From the NCBI GenBank assembly GCA_031274665.1, contig JAISPV010000099.1:1-10463 (forward strand): a stretch of DNA of 10,463 nucleotides. Direction: 5' to 3'. Every line of letters starts with the position of its first letter. The stretch's first letter is position 1. Position numbers and translations under genes: made by a program. This document shows, one piece after another, positions 5,986 to 10,463 of this stretch. Source of the DNA: Candidatus Methanoplasma sp. GTDB taxonomy: Archaea > Thermoplasmatota > Thermoplasmata > Methanomassiliicoccales > Methanomethylophilaceae. Under the pieces are notes generated by a model. That model had not been told where the DNA came from. It saw only the letters and a list, made by a program, of their open reading frames with translations, and made no database searches.

Positions 5986-7329
5986 TTAGAAGTTGCCGTT
6001 GATGAATTCCGCGATGTCGTCGATCACGTGCTGACCGACGTGCCCTTTCAGAGTGTATTCCCCAGTGGTCCCGGCCTTGTCCCCCTGCGACACCATGAAC
6101 AGATGGTTCAGGCCGTTGTAAAGCTTGAATTCCGCCCCTTCCTTGCCGCTGAGGATCTCTTTCCACTTTTCGAAATCTTTTTCTGGGTAGACCTGGAAGT
6201 CGGCACTCCCCTGAAGGAACAGCATCGGGATATCCATGGAGGCTGCTATCTCGCCGGCATCTCTGCTGACCATGTCCTTGATGTAGTAGGCCGGTATGGT
6301 GAATATCGTCTTGCTTAGAAGTTCTTCCTCCGTCCAAGAGTCCAACTGACGGAGTTTGGCAAGCTCTGAGTTCACAAAGAATTTGATGAAAACATAGTTC
6401 GTTTCTGTGGCGAGCGCGAGATTCTGATCGGCAATTATCTCCACCAGCGTCCTCGGGCTTCCCGCCAGTGACACGAATCCGTCATACAGCCCTTTGCTTT
6501 CTCTCACTATGGCGGGAGCAAGCATCCCGCCCATGCTGTGGCCGATCAATATTATCTTCTTGTAGCCGTAGCTTTCCATCAGTTTGGCCGCGGCGACCGC
6601 ATCGTCAATGGTCTCTTCCATGACGGTGAACTTTGCATAATCCTCCATGATCGCGGCCCCGTGGACATATGTCCTCTTGTCGTATCTCAGGACGTCGATG
6701 CCGCATTGCGGGAGTCCCCATGCGATGTCCCTGTATATTTTGGTAGGACCGATCGTGCCGTCCATGTCGTTCGGCCCGGACCCGTGGACGATCACCGCGA
6801 CCGTATCGCTCGGTCCGCCGGTGCGGGTGGTCAGATTCCCGTTGAGTTCCCATTTGCTTCCCGCATTCAGTTTCACGCTGTTCTCTTTCAGGCCTGCCGG
6901 CAGTTTGTCGAATATGTCCTGATCATAATCTTCGAACGATAACCCGGATACCAAGCCCTCGGCGTCGAACGCGAGTCCTATCTTCTTTCCTCCTTTCTCG
7001 AAAGCGCAGTAAAGGTCGATGCCGGTGCCGTCTTTCTCTTCGGCGACATTCATCCTCTCTATGGAAAGGAGATCACCCAGATCATTTGTTTTTTCCTTCC
7101 ATGCCGTTTTGATGTTTCCGACAGGATACTGAGATCTCATGTCACTGTTCATTGCTTTATACAGCAGAACGTACTCTCCGCGGTCGAGACCGTATATCAG
7201 GCTTACCGCGGCCTCCTCGTTGGAGGCGGCGATACCGTCATTTTTATCGCTCGGGAGCATCATTACCGCCGCTGCCGCGGCGACCAAACATGCTGTAAGC
7301 GCTACTGCTGCAATGATCTTCTTGCTCAT
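5986..7329 (-). CDS. Exported alpha/beta hydrolase with DUF3887-like N-terminal domain
   Basis: The start is the ATG at 7327–7329 with AAGGTGGGAG just upstream, giving 447 residues; an in-frame extension to 7422 lacks a ribosome binding site. MSKK followed by a hydrophobic stretch (5–24) is a signal or membrane anchor. LTAC (11–14) fits the lipobox pattern, so a lipoprotein is possible. Residues about 35–140 resemble the DUF3887 domain often found before secreted hydrolases. The alpha/beta hydrolase core starts at VAVIVHGSGPND (177–188); GHSMGG (263–268) puts the nucleophile at S265, QGSADFQV suggests D377 as the acid, and GLNHLF gives H409. All triad residues are therefore present. Substrate is unknown; esterase or peptidase activity outside the membrane is likely. 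It lies 121 bases upstream of the ATPase–RloB pair on the same strand but has its own TATA-like element, and its GC content matches the core genome rather than the pair. Confidence 0.85.
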   Translation of the reverse strand: MSKKIIAAVALTACLVAAAAAVMMLPSDKNDGIAASNEEAAVSLIYGLDRGEYVLLYKAMNSDMRSQYPVGNIKTAWKEKTNDLGDLLSIERMNVAEEKDGTGIDLYCAFEKGGKKIGLAFDAEGLVSGLSFEDYDQDIFDKLPAGLKENSVKLNAGSKWELNGNLTTRTGGPSDTVAVIVHGSGPNDMDGTIGPTKIYRDIAWGLPQCGIDVLRYDKRTYVHGAAIMEDYAKFTVMEETIDDAVAAAKLMESYGYKKIILIGHSMGGMLAPAIVRESKGLYDGFVSLAGSPRTLVEIIADQNLALATETNYVFIKFFVNSELAKLRQLDSWTEEELLSKTIFTIPAYYIKDMVSRDAGEIAASMDIPMLFLQGSADFQVYPEKDFEKWKEILSGKEGAEFKLYNGLNHLFMVSQGDKAGTTGEYTLKGHVGQHVIDDIAEFINGNF

Positions 7330-7362
7330 ACTCCCACCTTCATCAGATATGCCGGTGCAACA

Positions 7363-7370
7363 CTTTAAAC
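7363..7370 (-). promoter_or_regulatory. Candidate TATA box of the hydrolase gene
   Basis: The minus strand reads GTTTAAAG, centred about 37 bases before the ATG at 7329. A start of transcription near 7341 would leave a leader of roughly 12 bases that just includes the ribosome binding site. Confidence 0.45.
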
Positions 7371-7402
7371 GAACGTTCCCCGGCCGGCCGTGTGCCGTCG
7401 AT

Positions 7403-7413
7403 GATATACAAAA
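7403..7413 (+). promoter_or_regulatory. Candidate TATA box of purC
   Basis: GATATACAAAA lies about 85 bases before the TTG start of purC, so the message would begin near 7432 with a leader of about 60 bases. It is the only clear AT-rich element in the intergenic region on this strand. Confidence 0.4.
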
Positions 7414-7491
7414 GCGAGACATTAAGAATCAAGATTGCCTCTCGGGTCTGGAGTTCGCAGGGCGGGCGTTCAACACAAGGGGGAGTTTGTT

Positions 7492-8172
7492 TTGAGACAT
7501 GTGTACGAAGGGAAGACGAAATCCGTCTACGAGCTGGATGACGGTAACTATCTTCTCAGATTCAAAGACGATGCGACCGGGGAGAACGGAAAATTCGATC
7601 CCGGCTCGAACACCGTGGGGCTTTCCATCGAAGGAATGGGGAAAGGCGGGGTCCGTCTTACAAAGTTCTTTTTCGAAAGGATCCAGGAAGCGGGGATCCC
7701 CACACACTACATAAGCGCTGACGTCGAAAATGCCACCATGACCGTCAGGGCAGTTAAGGTCGTGGGCAAAGGGATCGAGGTCATATGCCGTTTCAGAGCT
7801 GTCGGCAGCTTCAGGAAGAGGTACGGCGACTATTGTACCGAGGGGCAGCCGCTGGATGCTTTCGTTGAGGTCACGCTCAAAGACGACGAGCGCGGAGATC
7901 CTCCGATCACAAAGGACGCGCTGGTGATGCTGGGTCTGCTCAGCGGCGAGGAATATGAGAGCCTCAAGGTCCTAACGCAGAGGATCGCCGGCATCGTCAG
8001 GGACGAGATCGCGAAAAAGGGCATGGAGCTGTACGACATCAAGTTCGAATTCGGGAAATCGGCAGACGGGCAGGTACTGCTGATCGACGAGATCTCCGGC
8101 GGGAACATGCGCGTCTATAAGGACGGCGAGAGAGTAGGGCCCATTGAACTGACCAAACTGATGCTGGATTGA
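7492..8172 (+). CDS. purC: Phosphoribosylaminoimidazole-succinocarboxamide (SAICAR) synthase
   Basis: The enzyme joins aspartate to CAIR with ATP, a step of cytoplasmic de novo purine synthesis. I choose the TTG at 7492–7494: GGGGGAG (7479–7485) is spaced six bases upstream and the product then starts MRHVYEGKTKSVYELDDGN, the normal PurC N-terminus. The alternative GTG at 7501 is 15 bases from that site. The 226-residue length fits short archaeal and bacterial forms. VYEGKTKSVYE (4–14) is the ATP-binding start, VRAVKVVGKGIEVICRFRAVGS precedes the substrate loop, and LYDIKFEFG plus LLIDEISGGNMRVYKDGE match the second PurC signature. GGN replaces the more common PDS after DEIS, as in other archaeal forms. 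It is transcribed against all nearby ribosomal genes and separates rpl11 from the rest of the cluster. Confidence 0.95.
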   Translation: MRHVYEGKTKSVYELDDGNYLLRFKDDATGENGKFDPGSNTVGLSIEGMGKGGVRLTKFFFERIQEAGIPTHYISADVENATMTVRAVKVVGKGIEVICRFRAVGSFRKRYGDYCTEGQPLDAFVEVTLKDDERGDPPITKDALVMLGLLSGEEYESLKVLTQRIAGIVRDEIAKKGMELYDIKFEFGKSADGQVLLIDEISGGNMRVYKDGERVGPIELTKLMLD

Positions 8173-8186
8173 GTATGCCCTTACGG

Positions 8187-8210
8187 CACACGCATAATGC
8201 GTGTGAAAAA
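8187..8210. terminator. Hairpin with A/T run between convergent purC and rpl11
   Basis: CACACGCAT (8187–8195) and ATGCGTGTG (8197–8205) are perfect nine-base inverted arms around a single A, followed on the plus strand by six A. On the minus strand the same run is a TTTTTT tract 33 bases after the rpl11 stop, as archaeal termination favours. The element probably insulates both genes; on the purC side the U-run is missing, so that direction is less sure. Confidence 0.5.
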
Positions 8211-8242
8211 ATGTAAAAGTGAAAGGGTTTTCTTTGTTTCGA

Positions 8243-8716
8243 TCAGCTGAGCGCCTCGTTGTATAAGCCGGCCTTCACATCTTTCTGGAAGACCTTGGCA
8301 TCCTTTCCGTCGATGGTCACTCCGACCGAGACGCAGTTGCCGGCGACCTCAAGCACGCGTGCTTTGAGTGTCGCGCCGAGAAGATCGTCCGCTTTCATCG
8401 TGGCTATCTTCTTTATCTGGTCAAGGGTCATGTCAGCCACCTTCGTGGTCCTGGCGTTGCTCGACCCGCTCGCCAGACCCAGTTCCGATTTTATCAGCGC
8501 TGACATCGGCGGCGTCCCGACCTTTATCTCAAAGGTCTTGTCGTCGTTTACCAGTACTTTTATCGGGACCTTCATCCCGGCGAACGCTTTTGTTTTCTCA
8601 TTGATCTTGGCGAGGACCTGAGCGGTGTTCACGCCTGTCGGACCGAGTGCCGGACCGAGCGGCGGACCTGCAGTGGCCTTGCCTCCATCCACTAATGCTT
8701 CAACAGTGATTACCAT
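8243..8716 (-). CDS. rpl11: Large-subunit ribosomal protein L11
   Basis: The product has 157 residues, standard for archaeal L11. The N-terminal domain carries the glycine/proline-rich switch GGKATAGPPLGPALGPTGVN (11–30), and the C-terminal rRNA-binding domain includes ADMTLDQIKKIATMK, which contacts the GTPase-associated region of 23S rRNA at the base of the L10–L12 stalk. The ATG at 8714–8716 follows the spt5 stop by three bases, and its GGAG site lies inside the last codons of spt5, so the two are translated together. It is the last gene of the secE–spt5–rpl11 unit. In many archaea rpl1 follows directly, but here purC comes next on the other strand. Confidence 0.97.
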   Translation of the reverse strand: MVITVEALVDGGKATAGPPLGPALGPTGVNTAQVLAKINEKTKAFAGMKVPIKVLVNDDKTFEIKVGTPPMSALIKSELGLASGSSNARTTKVADMTLDQIKKIATMKADDLLGATLKARVLEVAGNCVSVGVTIDGKDAKVFQKDVKAGLYNEALS

Positions 8717-8719
8717 TGC

Positions 8720-9550
8720 TTATTTCTCCTTCTCAATAACTCTGACGCTGTCGCCCTTGACAGTAACGGGGATGGGCACCATAGCCTCTATGAGTTCCAC
8801 AGTTATCTCTTCCTTGCTTTGATCTATCTGCTGCACTCTGGCTATTTCGCCTTTGAACGGGCCGTTTATCAGTTCTACCAGGTCTCCTTCCACGATCCCC
8901 ACGACCGCGGAGACCGGGATCAGATAGTGGCTTATCTCATCTATATCGGTCTCGCCGCCGACGAACGAACGGGCTTTCTTTATGTCCCTGGTCTTCTCCC
9001 TCAGGCGGTCCGTGTTCATGCCTTCCACGAACACATACCCTCTGAGCCCGGGGGGACTGAATATCGCATAAATGTCCTTCTCTCCCTGCTGGGCCTTGGA
9101 CATGAGGCTGTCGGCCACGCTTTTTTCCTGATCCATCTGCGTCTTGAGGACCATGATGGATTGTTTTGCCACTGCACCGAATCTGAGGGCGGACGTCCCT
9201 TCGCGGGTGACGGTGGTTATCTTGATGCTTACCTCATCGCCGTACCTGGCGCCTTTGGGACAGATGACCTCGAGCTTGAACTCTTTGGGTTTGTTGTCCG
9301 GAAGGTCCATCTTCTTTTCGTTCACAGAACGGTAGTTGCTCCAGAGTTCGCTCCCTGTCGCATCGTATAGCGTAACGTTCCATTCCGGGGCGTTGTCCTT
9401 GTCCGGCCCCATGGAGACGTCGAACTTCATGACGGCGGATGATGATCCGGATGCAAGTTTGAACCGCCATTCTGCGATCGCCCCTGCGCGGACGTCCTTC
9501 GTCCCTTCTTCTCCGGCCATGCGAGTGTTCTCTATTTCAAGATCAGACAT
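8720..9550 (-). CDS. spt5: Transcription elongation factor Spt5 (NusG) with extra N-terminal domain
   Basis: The start is the ATG at 9548–9550, with AAGGTG five bases upstream; a GTG six bases earlier is inside that site. The product has 276 residues, while typical archaeal Spt5 has about 150. Residues 131–213 form the NGN domain (SIMVLKTQMDQEKSVADSLM, then YAIFSPPGLRGYVFVEG), which binds Spt4 and the RNA polymerase clamp. Residues 217–275 form the KOW domain (GDLVELINGPFKGEIARV), and normal linkage between them is seen. The first 130 residues are additional and rich in alternating hydrophobic residues (WRFKLASGSSSAVMKFDVSM, WNVTLYDATGSELW), which suggests a beta sandwich. The context secE–spt5–rpl11 is the standard archaeal and bacterial order. 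The core assignment is firm; the role of the extra domain is unknown. Confidence 0.95.
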   Translation of the reverse strand: MSDLEIENTRMAGEEGTKDVRAGAIAEWRFKLASGSSSAVMKFDVSMGPDKDNAPEWNVTLYDATGSELWSNYRSVNEKKMDLPDNKPKEFKLEVICPKGARYGDEVSIKITTVTREGTSALRFGAVAKQSIMVLKTQMDQEKSVADSLMSKAQQGEKDIYAIFSPPGLRGYVFVEGMNTDRLREKTRDIKKARSFVGGETDIDEISHYLIPVSAVVGIVEGDLVELINGPFKGEIARVQQIDQSKEEITVELIEAMVPIPVTVKGDSVRVIEKEK

Positions 9551-9568
9551 AATCACACCTTGCGTTCA

Positions 9569-9790
9569 TCAAAAATGGCTGGGAAGGTAGGTCATCATCC
9601 ACATTATGGCAAACCCTACCGCACCCACTATGACCATTCCGAGCGCTGCGATATAGCAGGTCTTCTTGTACTCCTCTCTGGTGGGTGTGTGGGCCATCTT
9701 GAGGATCCTGCCGTACTTGCCCCTTCCCAGATTCCTTGTCTTGGACTCGAAGCTGTCTTGGATCTCCTCTGCCTTTGCCTCTATTCTCAT
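9569..9790 (-). CDS. secE: Protein translocase subunit SecE (Sec61 gamma)
   Basis: The 73-residue protein has an amphipathic N-terminal helix, the conserved hinge GRILKMAHTPTREEYKKT (27–44), and one transmembrane helix (about 46–68, CYIAALGMVIVGAVGFAIMW). This is the archaeal SecE/Sec61gamma plan, which clamps the SecY channel in the membrane. The ATG at 9788–9790 has GAGGAAGTAGGA just upstream. It is the first gene of the secE–spt5–rpl11 unit, with 18 bases to spt5. In several archaea ftsZ1 lies upstream of secE; here a membrane glycosyltransferase-like gene occupies that place, and the FtsZ-like gene lies 8 kb away. Confidence 0.93.
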   Translation of the reverse strand: MRIEAKAEEIQDSFESKTRNLGRGKYGRILKMAHTPTREEYKKTCYIAALGMVIVGAVGFAIMWMMTYLPSHF

Positions 9791-9805
9791 TTTTCCTACT
9801 TCCTC

Positions 9806-9832
9806 GACACATCCAGATCATGCCGGTGTGTC
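9806..9832 (-). promoter_or_regulatory. Leader hairpin upstream of secE
   Basis: On the mRNA strand GACACA (9832–9827) pairs with UGUGUC (9811–9806), and CCGG (9826–9823) with CUGG (9816–9813), leaving one bulged A and a six-base loop CAUGAU. The ten-pair stem ends three to four bases before the secE ribosome binding site. No U-run follows, so it is not a terminator. It could control the whole operon. Confidence 0.45.
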
Positions 9833-9891
9833 TTTACGATCTTTCGTTACCACTGAAGGCAACGATTGAATAACAACCCATAGAAAAACCC

Positions 9892-10463
9892 CTATTTTAA
9901 AGCTTTTGGTAATTCATCGGGAGACTGTGTGCGCCACTGCCTGTCGATGTTCTCTCTGCAGGTCCAGACGACATATGCAAAGAGGGCGAGCATCACCAGG
10001 TTCCTTGCGAGTATTATCATCATGCCTCCGTCGGTAATGTTGGTCCCTCCTCCGAAAATGCCGATGTTCACGGCGAAGTTCAACTGCGTCAGTATGATCG
10101 CCGCTGCCGATAGTATAAAGATGCGATTCTTAGAGACATGGTCGAGGGCGGTCATCAGCATGAAGACGATAAAGGGGATGGCCCATATGAGATACTGTGA
10201 AGAGAACGTCTTCCCGGCGAGGATGAATGAGAGGATCGACAACAACACCGCTCCGCCCAAGAGTATCATCCTGTTGTTCTCATTGTCCTGCCCGTTCACA
10301 CGCAGTCTGTACAGCTTGTACGCATACCGGGCATATATCACGATCAATATCAAGAACACCAGAGGCAACAGGTATGGCGCTACCGCATCCGGCCACGGCC
10401 CCATCAGATTATCCGAGCCGTAACTGAACTCCACCCAGACATTCGTCAGCCCGAGAACGGAGG
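9892..10463 (-). CDS. C-terminal part of a polytopic membrane protein, probably GT87-like glycosyltransferase, 5' end outside window
   Basis: The frame is open to the right edge; a GTG at 10434 is internal, because codons upstream read SVLGLTNVWV without a stop. About 190 C-terminal residues are seen. Five hydrophobic segments are visible: PYLLPLVFLILIVIYARYAY, MILLGGAVLLSILSFILAG, QYLIWAIPFIVFMLMTAL, IFILSAAAIILTQLNFAVNI, and MMIILARNLVMLALFAYVVW. The segment AGKTFSSQYLIWAIPF resembles the KxFSPQYLxWxxP motif of GT87/DUF2029 polyprenol-phosphate-dependent mannosyltransferases, which build glycans outside the membrane. A short charged tail (CRENIDRQWRTQSPDELPKALK) follows. The stop TAG is at 9892–9894, and GGGGTTTTTCT follows it as a possible weak terminator. 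Membrane nature is sure; the enzyme family is likely but rests on one motif. Confidence 0.65.
   Translation of the reverse strand, partial: SVLGLTNVWVEFSYGSDNLMGPWPDAVAPYLLPLVFLILIVIYARYAYKLYRLRVNGQDNENNRMILLGGAVLLSILSFILAGKTFSSQYLIWAIPFIVFMLMTALDHVSKNRIFILSAAAIILTQLNFAVNIGIFGGGTNITDGGMMIILARNLVMLALFAYVVWTCRENIDRQWRTQSPDELPKALK

Noticed and set aside
8819..9370. Open frame of 183 codons on the plus strand inside spt5
   Set aside because: It is a shadow of the spt5 gene, with no ribosome binding site or recognisable domain.
284..10463. tRNA, rRNA, CRISPR repeats, transposase or integrase genes
   Set aside because: None was seen by eye on either strand; no repeated units, cloverleaf arms or recombinase motifs were found near the AT-rich pair.

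Overview
This window is archaeal. It carries P0/P1-type stalk proteins (L10 and L12 sharing an acidic SEED...ALFG tail), a SecE–Spt5–L11 cluster, an archaeal-type PurC, a ribbon-helix-helix/FtsZ-like pair, TATA-type promoters, and strong GGAGG ribosome binding sites combined with frequent TTG starts. Protein style and GC content suggest a euryarchaeon, perhaps of the Thermoplasmata/Methanomassiliicoccales. That placement is an inference from general resemblance, not from a search.

Layout, left to right. (1) 2–283 (+): C-terminal end of a SPOUT (TrmH/TrmJ-like) RNA methyltransferase, cut by the window edge. (2) 225–1389 (−): a ribbon-helix-helix regulator followed almost without gap by a divergent FtsZ/tubulin-superfamily protein, whose 3' end overlaps the methyltransferase gene tail to tail. 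(3) 1465–3463 (−): the rpl1–rpl10–rpl12 operon, with a TATA box and a structured leader that may be an L1 autoregulatory site. (4) 3605–5864 (−): an AT-rich pair, an AAA15/ABC-type ATPase and an RloB-family TOPRIM-like protein, resembling the RloA/RloB and AbiL phage-defence pairs. (5) 5986–7329 (−): an exported or membrane-anchored alpha/beta hydrolase with a DUF3887-like N-terminal domain. (6) 7492–8172 (+): purC. (7) 8243–9790 (−): secE–spt5–rpl11, with a leader hairpin; Spt5 carries an extra ~130-residue N-terminal domain. (8) 9892–10463 (−): C-terminal part of a polytopic membrane protein, probably a GT87-like glycosyltransferase, cut by the right edge.

In many archaea secE–spt5–rpl11–rpl1–rpl10–rpl12 are contiguous. 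Here the block is split by about 4.8 kb holding purC, the hydrolase and the defence-like pair. The two items most worth a second look are that ATPase–RloB pair, whose RloB has an unusually long insertion between its two catalytic motifs, and the FtsZ-like protein, which keeps the nucleotide-binding signature but appears to lack the T7-loop aspartates needed for GTP hydrolysis. All coordinates, starts and motifs were read by eye; no database search or folding program was run.
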